NCBI RefSeq assembly: GCF_018881575.1
Contig: NZ_JACVQB010000002.1
Span: 248,001 to 312,000, forward strand
Direction of reading: 5' to 3'
DNA from: Polynucleobacter sp. UK-Kesae-W10
GTDB lineage: Bacteria; Pseudomonadota; Gammaproteobacteria; Burkholderiales; Burkholderiaceae
DNA: 64,000 nucleotides
Position 1 is the first letter of the stretch, and every line of letters begins with the position of its first letter. The notes under the pieces are model-generated. The model worked only from the letters and a program-made list of their open reading frames with translations, was not told where the DNA came from and did no database searches. Positions 18,432 through 27,668 of this stretch are shown here, one piece after another. The position numbers and the translations under genes were made by a program.

Positions 18432-18884
18432 ATGCGCTGTCTATTTCTGTATGTACTACTGCTTGTTGCCTATCCCATGACTGCCTTCGGTGCCGACGCA
18501 TTGTTATTTGAGTGCAAGCGCACCGAAAAAGATTATGTCGAAGAGTATGAGATGAAAGTGCTGCCTGCAAGCGCAACTCAGAAAGCCAAAATCTTTTTAG
18601 ATGATCGGGATCTTGATCAGTCCGATAGCAATGGCACGCAAACCGTCAAAAGCATTGTGGTTGCTCCAGGAGCAATATTGATGACGATCGAAGCGCGTTT
18701 TGATCCAGAAGTGGTGCAGGGCGCTCCCTATTCTGCTGGTACGGTGATGACGCAAATGACCTTGAGCCGCAATACTGGCGTGATGAAGAAGGTTGAGACG
18801 ATTAACGGCGGTATCTTGGGTGCCACCCTTGGGAACGGTACTCGGGTCAGCGAAGAACTCTGTCGACCTGTTTCTGGGCGCTGA
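18432..18884 (+). CDS. Small exported protein of unknown function
   Basis: 150 residues from the ATG at 18432. A longer in-frame reading from 18321 exists but would overlap the TAXI gene and hide the signal peptide, so it was rejected. The signal peptide covers the first ~21 residues (VLLLVAYPMTAFGA). The mature part is predicted beta-rich, with one cysteine near its start (LFECKRT) and one near its end (EELCRPV), possibly a disulfide. It starts 13 bases after the TAXI gene and is probably the last member of the 14.8-18.9 kb run. A hairpin CTGGGC-GCTGA-GCCCAG (18874-18890) spans its stop codon. No family recognised. Confidence 0.6.
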   Translation: MRCLFLYVLLLVAYPMTAFGADALLFECKRTEKDYVEEYEMKVLPASATQKAKIFLDDRDLDQSDSNGTQTVKSIVVAPGAILMTIEARFDPEVVQGAPYSAGTVMTQMTLSRNTGVMKKVETINGGILGATLGNGTRVSEELCRPVSGR

Positions 18885-18902
18885 GCCCAGCATCGGTAAT
18901 TG

Positions 18903-19316
18903 CTAATTGGGTTCGGTAACAAAGCCCAGTTTAGTGAGGCCAGCGCGACGTGATGCAGCCAAGACTTGAGCCACGTATTCATATTGAACCGACTTGTCCG
19001 CACGCAAGTTAATTTCTGGTTGTGGGTCTTTTTGAGCAGCTTTTTCAGCATAGCCGTCAAAGGTTTTGAGATCGATCGGGGTGCTGTTCCAAAAAATCTG
19101 CCCTTTAGCGTCGATCGAGAGCTGAACTGATTCAGGCTTCACTTCATTGCGAACGCTATTCGCTTTAGGCAGCTCGACCTTTACTGCTTGCTGAATGACA
19201 GGCAGGGTGATGATGAAAATAATCAAGAGCACCAGCATCACGTCAACCATCGGCGTCATATTGATTTCCGCCATGATGGCGTCTTCATTCTGATCATCTT
19301 GCATATGAAAAGACAT
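18903..19316 (-). CDS. exbD: ExbD/TolR family biopolymer transport protein
   Basis: Inner-membrane partner of ExbB that couples the proton gradient to TonB-dependent outer-membrane transport. 137 residues: a short cytoplasmic N-terminus, one transmembrane helix (~22-42, TPMVDVMLVLLIIFIIT) with the conserved proton-path Asp, and a periplasmic domain ending LGFVTEPN. It is the last gene of the murI-tonB-exbB-exbD run and starts two bases after exbB. TolR is the alternative name for this family, but linkage to a TonB gene supports ExbD. Confidence 0.9.
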   Translation of the reverse strand: MSFHMQDDQNEDAIMAEINMTPMVDVMLVLLIIFIITLPVIQQAVKVELPKANSVRNEVKPESVQLSIDAKGQIFWNSTPIDLKTFDGYAEKAAQKDPQPEINLRADKSVQYEYVAQVLAASRRAGLTKLGFVTEPN

Positions 19317-19318
19317 GC

Positions 19319-20011
19319 TTATTCTCCAGACTTCACACGTGCACCAGTTACAAAGTAGGCAAGCAAGTCATTACCAAAACGATTAAGTTCGGCTACCAGT
19401 AGTTTGTTCGCACGGTTAATGGCGTTAAATCCGAGCACCGCTGGAATCGCCACCGCAAGGCCAAGGGCTGTCATGATCAAGGCCTCACCAATCGGGCCGG
19501 CAACCTGATCAATCTGCGCACTTCCGGAGCTGCTGATCGAAATCAAAGCATGGTAGATGCCCCACACCGTACCAAAAAGACCGATAAAGGGGGCCACTGC
19601 ACCGGTAGAGCCTAAGAAGGTTAAGCCTTTTTGCAAGCTAGCAGCCACACTATCAATACCGTTTTTGATACTGCGCGCCATCCATTCCGAATAATTCAAA
19701 GTCTGCAGTAATTCGCGGTGATTATTGGATTGGCTTTGGTGATGCACGGAGGCGGAGCTAGCCGATTTAGCAATTTGAAAATAAGGATTGAGCTGGTGAT
19801 TGCTAAATGCCTGCAATCCTTGCTCATAGGAAGTCGCGCGCCAGAAGTTGTCGAGCTCGGGTTTGAGCTTACGCAGATTGCGCAGTTCCCAAAAGCGGCT
19901 GAGCAAAATCACCCAAGTCACGATAGAGCAGGTCAATAGAGCCAGCGCCACAAAGCGGGTAATGGCATCGCCTTCAAGCCAAAGATTTGCTATTCCAAAG
20001 GGTGTGTTCAT
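19319..20011 (-). CDS. exbB: ExbB (MotA/TolQ/ExbB proton channel family)
   Basis: Proton-channel subunit energising TonB. 230 residues with three transmembrane helices (about 17-36, 125-150 and 165-190). The family signature covers LTFLGSTGAVAPFIGLFGTVWG and the following GPIGEALIMTALGLAVAIPAVLGFNAI. It sits 5 bases after tonB and 2 bases before exbD on the same strand. No TonB-dependent receptor gene is in the window, so the cargo is unknown. Confidence 0.92.
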   Translation of the reverse strand: MNTPFGIANLWLEGDAITRFVALALLTCSIVTWVILLSRFWELRNLRKLKPELDNFWRATSYEQGLQAFSNHQLNPYFQIAKSASSASVHHQSQSNNHRELLQTLNYSEWMARSIKNGIDSVAASLQKGLTFLGSTGAVAPFIGLFGTVWGIYHALISISSSGSAQIDQVAGPIGEALIMTALGLAVAIPAVLGFNAINRANKLLVAELNRFGNDLLAYFVTGARVKSGE

Positions 20012-20016
20012 AGTGA

Positions 20017-20700
20017 TTAATTCTTCAGATTAAATTTAATTAAAAGATTAGTGGAAATTCTTTGGGGTGAACCATTTACCGTAAAAGGTTTAAAGCGATA
20101 CCGTTTACCAATTTCGAACGCTGCGCGATCGAGTCTTGGGAAGCTGCTCGATTGCAAAAGTGCCACATCTTCAACATCGCCAGATTCAGAAATGATTAGC
20201 CGCACAACCGCTGTTCCTTGTTCCCCCGACCTCTTAGAAAACGAAGGGTAGTAGGCATCCGCATCTGGCTGATAGAGCACTACGAGTTTACCAATGTCTG
20301 TTTGAATCGGGGTGCCGCTAGCCCCACCGCTAGTAGAGGGCGCAACCGCTGCATTTTGGGTTTGCGCTTCACTCTTGCTTTGTTGGCTTTGCTGGCTGGT
20401 ATTTTCTTGATTTTGCTTAGGAACCGGCTTTTGTGAGGACTTTTCCTCTACTGTTTTCTTCTTCGGCTCTTCTTTGGGTTTTGGGGGCGGGGCAGCTGGC
20501 GCTTGCTGGCTCTTATTAGCCGCTTCTGGACTCACTAAATTGGCCATTACCCGTGCATCGTCCATTTGCGGCGGCTTTGCGGTCCAATGCAAAAATTCTA
20601 GGGCGGGTAATGCATGTAATAACAGCACGATACCAATGATGATGCGTTCCGTTTTATTAAACGGCAGATGTGTGTCTAAGCGTTTTAGGAAAGTGCTCAT
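20017..20700 (-). CDS. tonB: TonB energy transducer
   Basis: Spans the periplasm to drive TonB-dependent receptors. 227 residues: an N-terminal anchor (~20-40), a long Pro/Lys/Gln-rich spacer (~65-125, PPPKPKEEPKKK and Gln/Ser runs), and a C-terminal TonB domain (~130-227) with YYPSFSKRSGEQGTAVVRL and FKPFTVNG. It overlaps murI by four bases, so expression of the energising complex is tied to the housekeeping murI gene. Confidence 0.9.
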   Translation of the reverse strand: MSTFLKRLDTHLPFNKTERIIIGIVLLLHALPALEFLHWTAKPPQMDDARVMANLVSPEAANKSQQAPAAPPPKPKEEPKKKTVEEKSSQKPVPKQNQENTSQQSQQSKSEAQTQNAAVAPSTSGGASGTPIQTDIGKLVVLYQPDADAYYPSFSKRSGEQGTAVVRLIISESGDVEDVALLQSSSFPRLDRAAFEIGKRYRFKPFTVNGSPQRISTNLLIKFNLKN

Positions 20701-21509
20701 GACACCTTGCCTAAAAGAACGGCTTGAATAGCATGAGCATCCAAATCGCTGCGCATCAAATCTTGAGCCATCGCCAATAAAACTGTTTCATCCTTACTGC
20801 TGATCAATTGCACTGTGCCGTTTGAGCGATCAGTGTTTACCTCTTGGGGGTAAAGTGATTCAAGCTGGCGTTTCAATTGCTTCACAACGGCTTCGCTTGT
20901 GTCGATCAGGGCAATGCTATCGCCTAACAATTTGCGAATGGCTTTTCTAAGGAAAGGGTAGTGGGTACAACCCAAAACAATGGTGTCGGCGCCGGCATCC
21001 TGAATCGGCTCTAAATGACTGGCCAATAAATCCAATGTTTCTTCGCTGTCAGCTTTGCCGGCCTCAATCAGCGGGACAAGGCCTGCGCCCGCTTGTTTGA
21101 TGAAGCGGCAATCGCTTGGCAGGGTGGCCAATAAAGCGTTGAATTTATCGCTTTTAAGGGTGGCCTCTGTGGCGAGCACGCCCACAATGCCATTTTGTGT
21201 CTGCATCGAGGCGGGCTTGATCCCCGGCTCAACCCCAATGACGGGCACATCCAGGCTGGCGCGTATTTGCGCAATAGCCTGGGCGGTAGCGGTGTTGCAG
21301 GCTACAACAATGGCATCGCAACCAGCATTCGCTAGATAAGTACATAGGCTTAGGCTGCGCTGCGCAATCCAGTCACTCGACTTTTCGCCGTAAGGGGCGT
21401 TTGCGGAATCGGCTAGATAGATATAGTCGTGCTGTGGAAGCTGGCGTAGAGCTTCATCCAAGATGGATAAACCTCCTACGCCAGAATCAAAGACGCCAAT
21501 TAGGGACAA
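20697..21509 (-). CDS. murI: Glutamate racemase
   Basis: Makes D-glutamate for peptidoglycan. About 270 residues. Signature motifs: GVFDSGVGGLSI at the N-terminus (catalytic region), VACNTATA with the first catalytic Cys (about residue 72), and VLGCTHYPFL with the second (about residue 185). The start chosen is the TTG at 21509, which places GVFDSG a few residues in, as in the family, and lies 20 bases after the fumarase stop. The frame also opens further upstream to an ATG at 21572, but that would overlap the fumarase gene by 43 bases and add a non-conserved N-terminus. Confidence 0.9.
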   Translation of the reverse strand: MSLIGVFDSGVGGLSILDEALRQLPQHDYIYLADSANAPYGEKSSDWIAQRSLSLCTYLANAGCDAIVVACNTATAQAIAQIRASLDVPVIGVEPGIKPASMQTQNGIVGVLATEATLKSDKFNALLATLPSDCRFIKQAGAGLVPLIEAGKADSEETLDLLASHLEPIQDAGADTIVLGCTHYPFLRKAIRKLLGDSIALIDTSEAVVKQLKRQLESLYPQEVNTDRSNGTVQLISSKDETVLLAMAQDLMRSDLDAHAIQAVLLGKVS

Positions 21510-21529
21510 TTCAGTGCCAATGTGATCGA

Positions 21530-23053
21530 TTAGGCAATCTTGACTGGAATATTGCCAATTTTTGCCTGCCACTCTTTAGGGCCAGTCTCATGCATGGAGA
21601 TACCTTCTGAGTTCACTGCTACTGTAACTGGCATGTCTTTAACATCAAACTCATAAATTGCTTCCATGCCAAGATCTGCAAAGCCAACCACTTTAGAGTG
21701 CTGAATTGCTTTAGATACTAAGTACGCAGCACCACCAACAGCCATGAGGTAAGCAGACTTATGTTTCTTAATGGCTTCAATGGCTACTGGGCCACGCTCG
21801 GCTTTGCCGATCATAGAAATCAAACCTGTGTTAGCCAACATCATTTCAGTGAACTTATCCATGCGGGTAGAGGTTGTGGGACCTGCTGGACCAACCACTT
21901 CATCGCGCACTGGATCTACTGGGCCAACATAGTAGATCACTCGATTTTTGAAGCTCACTGGTAATTCTTCGCCTTTGGCCAACATGTCTTGAATGCGCTT
22001 GTGAGCTGCATCGCGACCGGTCAAAATCTTGCCATTCAATAATAAAGTCTGGCCTGGCTTCCAGCTGGCGACTTCTTCAGCAGTCAATGTATCTAAATTA
22101 ATGCGCTTAGATTTTTGAACATCTGGTGTCCAGGTGACATCTGGCCAATCAGACAAAGAAGGCGCTTCTAATTTCGCAGGACCATCACCGTGGAGATGGA
22201 AGTGCACGTGGCGGGTCGCCGCACAGTTTGGAATCATCGCTACAGGTAATGACGCGGCGTGGGTTGGGTAATCGAGGATCTTGATATCCAATACAGTAGC
22301 CAAGCCACCTAAGCCCTGAGCACCAATGCCCAGTTTGTTTACTTTATCGTAGAGCTCGAGACGCAACTCTTCAACACGATTCTTTGGGCCACGCTCAATA
22401 AGTTCTTGAATATCTACTGGGCCCATCAAAGCCTCTTTAGCCATCAGCATGGCTTTTTCTGGTGTACCACCAATGCCGATGCCCAAGATGCCAGGAGGGC
22501 ACCAGCCAGCGCCCATCGTAGGAACGGTTTTCAAAACCCAATCGACGATAGAGTCTGAGGGGTTGAGCATGACCATCTTGGCCTTGTTCTCTGAGCCACC
22601 ACCTTTGGCGGCGCAAATGACTTCAACATCATCGCCAGGAACAATTTCATAATGAACAACAGCAGGGGTGTTATCGCCAGTATTTTTACGCTTTCCCGCA
22701 GGATCAGTTAATACAGAAGCACGAAGCATATTTTCTGGGTTGAGGTAAGCGCGACGCACGCCTTCGTTCACCATCTCAGTAACGCTCATCGTGGCATCTG
22801 CCCACTGCACATTCATACCAATCTTGAGAAACACCACGGCAATACCGGTATCTTGGCAAAGCGGGCGATGACCTTCGGCGCACATACGGCTATTGGTCAA
22901 AATCTGAGCAATCGCATCCTTAGCAGCTTCGCCTTTTTCCAAGGAATAGGCCTTACCCATGGCATCGATAAAGTCCTTGGGGTGGTAGTAGGAGATGAAT
23001 TGGAAGGCGTCTGCAACGCTTTGAATGAGGTCGTTTTGTTTAATTTGTGTCAT
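21530..23053 (-). CDS. fumA: Class I (iron-sulfur) fumarate hydratase
   Basis: TCA-cycle enzyme interconverting fumarate and malate with an oxygen-sensitive 4Fe-4S cluster. 507 residues, the class I length. The alpha-type domain has GHRPLCQDTGIAVVFLKIG and GAGWCPPGILGIGIGGTPEK with cluster cysteines; the beta-type domain has YYVGPVDPVRDEVVGPAGPT and MIGKAERGP. Convention would call it fumA or fumB. It heads the minus-strand run fum-murI-tonB-exbB-exbD and is divergent from acs, with about 170 bases for both promoters. Confidence 0.94.
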   Translation of the reverse strand: MTQIKQNDLIQSVADAFQFISYYHPKDFIDAMGKAYSLEKGEAAKDAIAQILTNSRMCAEGHRPLCQDTGIAVVFLKIGMNVQWADATMSVTEMVNEGVRRAYLNPENMLRASVLTDPAGKRKNTGDNTPAVVHYEIVPGDDVEVICAAKGGGSENKAKMVMLNPSDSIVDWVLKTVPTMGAGWCPPGILGIGIGGTPEKAMLMAKEALMGPVDIQELIERGPKNRVEELRLELYDKVNKLGIGAQGLGGLATVLDIKILDYPTHAASLPVAMIPNCAATRHVHFHLHGDGPAKLEAPSLSDWPDVTWTPDVQKSKRINLDTLTAEEVASWKPGQTLLLNGKILTGRDAAHKRIQDMLAKGEELPVSFKNRVIYYVGPVDPVRDEVVGPAGPTTSTRMDKFTEMMLANTGLISMIGKAERGPVAIEAIKKHKSAYLMAVGGAAYLVSKAIQHSKVVGFADLGMEAIYEFDVKDMPVTVAVNSEGISMHETGPKEWQAKIGNIPVKIA

Positions 23054-23226
23054 GGTTATTGGTTAATTTCCACATAATTAGTAAGGTTTCCCCTATTTTA
23101 AGGGTTTGCCATAGAGCAAATCCCCGGTGTTTTCACTTATCTTCATATCTCTTGGTGGGTGAACCCCATCATTTTGCGGCATTTTCGCAAAAAGACTACT
23201 GATTATTAGATAGAGGGCTGTGAAGC

Positions 23227-25200
23227 ATGGAACCGTTAATGCAAGAAAATCGCGTTTTTAACCCACCTGCAGACTTTGTTAAGGGTGCCGCTATTCCAGG
23301 CATGGATGCCTATAAAAAGCTATGTGCCGAAGCAGAAAAAGATTATGACGGTTTCTGGGGTCGTCTTGCTAAAGAAAACATCTATTGGAAGAAGCCATTT
23401 ACCAAGGTATTGGATGAGTCCAAAGCACCTTTCTACAAGTGGTTTGAAGATGGCACAACCAATGCCTCTTATAACTGTTTAGATCGTCAGGTTGAAGCTG
23501 GCTTGGGTGACAAGACTGCCATCATCTTTGAAGCAGATGATGGCACAGTAACCAAAGTTACCTATAAAGAAATGCTCGAGCGTGTTTGCAAGATGGCAAA
23601 TGCGTTGCGCAAGATGGGCGTTAAGTCTGGTGATAGCGTCATCATTTACATGGCCATGACTATCGAAGGCATTGTTGCAATGCAAGCCTGTGCTCGTATT
23701 GGTGCAATTCACTCTGTGGTGTTTGGTGGATTCTCTGCTCAAGCATTGCGCGATCGCATCATGGACGTTGGTGCAGTAGCAGTGATTACTGCTGATGGTC
23801 AGTTCCGTGGCGGCAAAGCATTGCCACTCAAAGCCATTTGCGATGAAGCACTTTCTACCGGCGAGTGCCCTAAGGTAAAGCATGTCATCGTCAGCAAGCG
23901 TACTGGTACAGATGTTGCGATGCAGGCAGGTCGCGATGTCTGGATGCAAGAGATCGTAGCGAACGAGTCAACTACTTGCGAGCCAGAGTGGGTCAGCGCA
24001 GAGCACCCACTCTTTATTCTCTATACCTCGGGTTCTACTGGTAAGCCAAAGGGTGTGCAGCACTCTACTGGTGGCTACCTCTTGTGGGCCATTCTCACAA
24101 TGAAGTGGACTTTTGACATTAAGCCAAACGATGTGTTCTGGTGTACTGCCGACATTGGTTGGGTCACTGGCCACTCTTACATTACTTATGGCCCGCTCGC
24201 AGTGGGCGCTACTGAGATCGTATTTGAAGGCGTACCAACTTATCCAAATGCCGGTCGTTTCTGGGACATGATTCAGAAACACAAAGCATCTATCTTCTAC
24301 ACAGCACCAACCGCGATTCGTTCTTTGATCAAAGCATCTAGCAATGACGAAGCAGTGCATCCAAAGAGCTATGACTTGTCCTCACTGCGTCTCTTGGGTT
24401 CAGTAGGCGAGCCAATCAATCCAGAAGCGTGGATGTGGTACTACGAACATGTTGGAAATTCCAAATGCCCAATCGCAGACACCTTCTGGCAAACCGAAAC
24501 GGGTGGTCATATGATCTCCCCATTGCCAGGTGCAACTCCGATGATTCCAGGTTCATGCACCTTGCCATTGCCTGGTATTCAGGCGGCGATTGTGGATGAG
24601 GCAGGCGTGGATGTACCCAATGGCCAAGGCGGTATTTTGGTTGTGAAGCGTCCATGGCCATCCATGATTCGTACGATTTGGAATGATCCAGACCGCTTCG
24701 TGAAGTCTTATTTCCCAGAAGAATTGGGAGGCACTCTCTATCTGGCTGGTGACGGCGCGATCCGCAATAAGGACACTGGCTATTTCACTATTACTGGTCG
24801 TATCGATGACGTCCTGAACGTTTCTGGTCACCGCATGGGCACGATGGAAATCGAGTCTTGCTTGGTTGCTAATCCATTGGTTGCTGAGGCAGCTGTGGTG
24901 GGTCGTCCAGACGAGCTCACTGGCGAGGCTATTTGCGTATTCGTGGTTCTCAAAGGCGGTCGTCCAACCGGTGAAGAGGCTAAAAAGGTTGCAACAGAGT
25001 TGCGCAACTGGGTTGGTAAAGAGATTGGCCCAATCGCTAAACCAAAAGATGTTCGTTTTGGCGATAACTTGCCTAAAACCCGTTCTGGCAAGATCATGCG
25101 TCGTCTCTTGCGTGTGATTGCTAAGGGCGAGGAAGTCACTCAAGACACCTCCACCTTGGAAAATCCACATATCTTGGATCAGCTCAAAGAGTCCTTATAA
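23227..25200 (+). CDS. acs: Acetyl-CoA synthetase
   Basis: Activates acetate to acetyl-CoA via acetyl-AMP. 657 residues, the family length. Motifs: the AMP-binding P-loop [14 protein letters not shown] (about 265-278), [14 protein letters not shown], the [11 protein letters not shown] adenine-binding motif, the hinge region [14 protein letters not shown], and the C-terminal [11 protein letters not shown] with the Lys known to be regulated by acetylation in this family (about residue 620). Fits acetate assimilation in a planktonic heterotroph. Its coding sequence has unusually regular, favoured codons, consistent with high expression (impression, not computed). Confidence 0.96.
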   Translation: MEPLMQENRVFNPPADFVKGAAIPGMDAYKKLCAEAEKDYDGFWGRLAKENIYWKKPFTKVLDESKAPFYKWFEDGTTNASYNCLDRQVEAGLGDKTAIIFEADDGTVTKVTYKEMLERVCKMANALRKMGVKSGDSVIIYMAMTIEGIVAMQACARIGAIHSVVFGGFSAQALRDRIMDVGAVAVITADGQFRGGKALPLKAICDEALSTGECPKVKHVIVSKRTGTDVAMQAGRDVWMQEIVANESTTCEPEWVSAEHPLFILYTSGSTGKPKGVQHSTGGYLLWAILTMKWTFDIKPNDVFWCTADIGWVTGHSYITYGPLAVGATEIVFEGVPTYPNAGRFWDMIQKHKASIFYTAPTAIRSLIKASSNDEAVHPKSYDLSSLRLLGSVGEPINPEAWMWYYEHVGNSKCPIADTFWQTETGGHMISPLPGATPMIPGSCTLPLPGIQAAIVDEAGVDVPNGQGGILVVKRPWPSMIRTIWNDPDRFVKSYFPEELGGTLYLAGDGAIRNKDTGYFTITGRIDDVLNVSGHRMGTMEIESCLVANPLVAEAAVVGRPDELTGEAICVFVVLKGGRPTGEEAKKVATELRNWVGKEIGPIAKPKDVRFGDNLPKTRSGKIMRRLLRVIAKGEEVTQDTSTLENPHILDQLKESL

Positions 25201-25259
25201 GCCGTCTTTATCAGGATTTGGGGTAAAGCCCTTTCGGCAATCGTATAATCATCGGTTCC

Positions 25260-25350
25260 GGAAGGGTGGATGAGCGGTTTAAGTCACACGCCTGGAAAGC
25301 GTGCGTAGGTTAATAGCCTACCGCGGGTTCGAATCCCGCCCCTTCCGCCA
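25260..25350 (+). tRNA. tRNA-Ser (anticodon GGA)
   Basis: Class II tRNA. The acceptor stem GGAAGGG pairs with CCCTTCC, followed by GCCA with encoded CCA (25348-25350). The anticodon stem-loop CACGC-CTGGAAA-GCGTG places GGA in the loop. A long variable arm (TAGGTTAATAGCCTA) and a T arm with GGTTCGAATCC complete it. Confidence 0.97.
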
Positions 25351-25360
25351 AGTAATACCT

Positions 25361-25386
25361 AAACCACCTTCGGGTGGTTTTTCTTT
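25361..25386 (+). terminator. Intrinsic terminator after tRNA-Ser
   Basis: Perfect stem AAACCACC / GGTGGTTT with a stable TTCG tetraloop, followed by TTCTTT. It would end the tRNA-Ser transcript before the amidohydrolase gene. Confidence 0.88.
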
Positions 25387-25467
25387 AGGGCTTTACAGAA
25401 TAGGTAGAGCATTCCATTTAGGCTAAGCTTTGGCTTTCCACTTCGTTTTCACAATAGGGCTTCATCT

Positions 25468-27177
25468 ATGAAACGGTTTATTCAGGCTGCACTGATTTCA
25501 GCGGGTTTAATAGCGATCCATCAATCGGCTTTTGCGGCTCAAGCGGCAGACACCATTTTTTATGGCGGCCCGATTTTGACAGTCAACGCCAAAAATGAAG
25601 AAGTGCAGGCGCTTGCGGTCCAGAATGGCAAAATCGTCGCGGTTGGAAAAAAAGAAGCTGTGACTAAAGAATGGAAGGGTGACGCTACCAAGGTGATTGA
25701 CCTCAATGGCCAAACACTGATGCCGGGTTTTGTGGAGCCACATATTCATATTTTGATGACTGCAATGACTGAGGTCTTGTGGCTCAATCTGTCAAACTTC
25801 ACAACACAGTACGACACCTTAGATAGCCTAAGTCAAAAACTGAAAACTGCACTGAAGACCTTGCCAAAAGGGCAATGGTTGGCGGCATTTGGTGTTGATC
25901 CGTCGCGCACTGTGCCATTTATGGCCGAGCTGAATGCAGATATCTTGGATAAGGTCTCTACAGAAGTGCCTATTCTGGTGATGAATCAGTCTGGTCATAT
26001 TGCCTATGTGAACCATAAGGCATTGGAGATCGCGGGAATCACCGATAAGACACCCAATCCAGGTGAGGGTGGTATTTACATGAAAGATGCCCAAGGGCGA
26101 CTGACTGGCGTAGTGGTTGAAGCATCGGCAATTCTGTCGATCGTAAAAAATATGCCGCCACCAACTGACGCTGAGCTCGCAGGAGCCATGCAAAAAACAG
26201 CGAAGTATATTGCCTCAAAAGGCGTTACGACTTCTGCTGAAATTACTCTGGGACTTATGCTGGGTCTTGATAATGAGTTGAAGTTATTCAATGCAGTTAC
26301 TCATAGTGAAGACTTTCCAATTCGGGTTAGAGCCTATCTTTATGGTCCTCTCTTAGCAAACGGCAAGAATACGATCAAGCCGAATCAAGGGGATGATCGT
26401 TTGCGTTTTGTTGGCGTGAAATTTGTATCAGATGGTTCCACACAAGGTATCACCGCAGCTTTAAATGAGCCATATACATACCCTAAGGGCAGTACATTCC
26501 GAGGTAATCTAGATTACCAAGATGAAGAAATCTACAAGCAAATTAAGCCGATCTATGACCAAGGCTGGCAGTTGGCCATCCATGCCAATGGTGATCGCAC
26601 TGTTGAGCAAACCCTTAATAATTACGCCAAATTATTAGAAGGCAATCCAGATCCTAAATCACGCCGTTTACGCATAGAGCATTTCACCATTAATACCCCG
26701 GATCAAGTGAAGCGCGCGGCTAAGCTGGGCGTTATTCCTGGCTTCACTATTGGGCATGTCGATTATTGGGGTGAAGCTTTCCATAATCACATCGTCGGCC
26801 CAGAGCGTGCGGACCGAATTGATCCATCTGCCTCATTCAAAAAAGAGGGCGCACGCTTTGCTTACCATAGCGATTCCCCTGTATCGAATGTTGGCCCATT
26901 AAATTACATCTCTGAAGGTGCAGGACGTTTATGGCAAAAAGCACCTCGTAAGGTATTGGGTCCTGATGAGCGCGTCACTGTAGATGATGCGATTCGTGCA
27001 GTGACGATTAATCCTGCTTATGAAATGTTTTCTGACGATAAGGTTGGCAGTCTTGAAGTGGGCAAGCAAGCTGACTTAGTAGTATTGTCGGCAAACCCTA
27101 AAAAGACTCCTGTTGATGAAATTCGGAGTATTCAGGTTAAAGAAACCTGGATTGATGGCAAGAAGCAGGTTTGGTAA
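25468..27177 (+). CDS. Exported amidohydrolase family protein (YtcJ-like)
   Basis: 569 residues with a signal peptide (first ~24, ending AFAAQA), so it acts in the periplasm. Amidohydrolase superfamily, subgroup with the YtcJ/ExoD-like layout: an N-terminal beta-sandwich with ILTVNAKNEEVQALAVQNGK, metal-binding HxH in GFVEPHIHI (about residues 88-92), AIHANGDRT, RIEHFT, and late HSDSPVSNVGPL (His/Asp metal ligands). The C-terminus returns to the sandwich (VGSLEVGKQADLVVLS). Members hydrolyse amides, formamides or imides; the substrate cannot be assigned here. Followed by a YciI-like gene about 50 bases downstream. Confidence 0.85.
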   Translation: MKRFIQAALISAGLIAIHQSAFAAQAADTIFYGGPILTVNAKNEEVQALAVQNGKIVAVGKKEAVTKEWKGDATKVIDLNGQTLMPGFVEPHIHILMTAMTEVLWLNLSNFTTQYDTLDSLSQKLKTALKTLPKGQWLAAFGVDPSRTVPFMAELNADILDKVSTEVPILVMNQSGHIAYVNHKALEIAGITDKTPNPGEGGIYMKDAQGRLTGVVVEASAILSIVKNMPPPTDAELAGAMQKTAKYIASKGVTTSAEITLGLMLGLDNELKLFNAVTHSEDFPIRVRAYLYGPLLANGKNTIKPNQGDDRLRFVGVKFVSDGSTQGITAALNEPYTYPKGSTFRGNLDYQDEEIYKQIKPIYDQGWQLAIHANGDRTVEQTLNNYAKLLEGNPDPKSRRLRIEHFTINTPDQVKRAAKLGVIPGFTIGHVDYWGEAFHNHIVGPERADRIDPSASFKKEGARFAYHSDSPVSNVGPLNYISEGAGRLWQKAPRKVLGPDERVTVDDAIRAVTINPAYEMFSDDKVGSLEVGKQADLVVLSANPKKTPVDEIRSIQVKETWIDGKKQVW

Positions 27178-27228
27178 GACGTTCATGGCGTAAGATTTCC
27201 TTACGACAACAATAAACACGGAGAAAAC

Positions 27229-27534
27229 ATGATTTTTGCAATTTTATTAATGGATCGCCCTGGTACTGCTGAGTTGCGTGTACAAGTTCGTCCTGAGCAC
27301 CGCGCATACTTGGCTCAGCAAGCGCATCGCATGGCCTTTGCAGGCCCGCTGACCTCCGAAGACGGCAAGACAACAGTGGGTAGTTTGTTGGCGATGGATT
27401 TTGCAAGCCGGGCAGAGGTAGATGCTTGGTTAAAAGATGAGCCTTTTACTAAAGCTGGCGTTTATGAAAAGCCGGTGATTCACGTCTTTACCAATATGTG
27501 GGCGCAAAAGGTAGGATTCCCTCCGGCTCAATAA
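27229..27534 (+). CDS. YciI family protein
   Basis: 101 residues with the ferredoxin-like YciI fold: MIFAILLMDRPGT, RPEHRAYLAQQA with the conserved His-containing helix, AGPLTSEDGKTTVGSLLAMD, and DAWLKDEPFTKAGVY. The PEHR and DEPF motifs carry the putative catalytic His/Asp of the family. Possibly co-transcribed with the amidohydrolase 51 bases upstream; GGAGAAAAC is a good ribosome site. The specific reaction is unknown. Confidence 0.88.
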   Translation: MIFAILLMDRPGTAELRVQVRPEHRAYLAQQAHRMAFAGPLTSEDGKTTVGSLLAMDFASRAEVDAWLKDEPFTKAGVYEKPVIHVFTNMWAQKVGFPPAQ

Positions 27535-27668
27535 ACTTTACCCAGACTCTTTGTGAGGATGATACTTTTGGTATATCATTAGTTGATATAGTTAGGGGAT
27601 GGCGAATTCAGGCATCTCCACCTTATCTTTATGGATTTGGATAAGTCTTTAAAGGCGGATAAAGAAAA

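Noticed and set aside
18874-18890. Hairpin CTGGGC-GCTGA-GCCCAG at the stop of the small exported protein gene as an intrinsic terminator
   Set aside because: No T tract on either side; noted only as a possible RNA hairpin.
21510-21572. Upstream ATG start for murI
   Set aside because: It would overlap fumarase by 43 bases and add residues not conserved in glutamate racemases; TTG at 21509 fits the family N-terminus.
23479-25170. Several minus-strand frames of 80-205 codons opposite acs
   Set aside because: They are antisense to a clear acetyl-CoA synthetase whose biased codon use leaves the opposite strand open; products look like nothing known.
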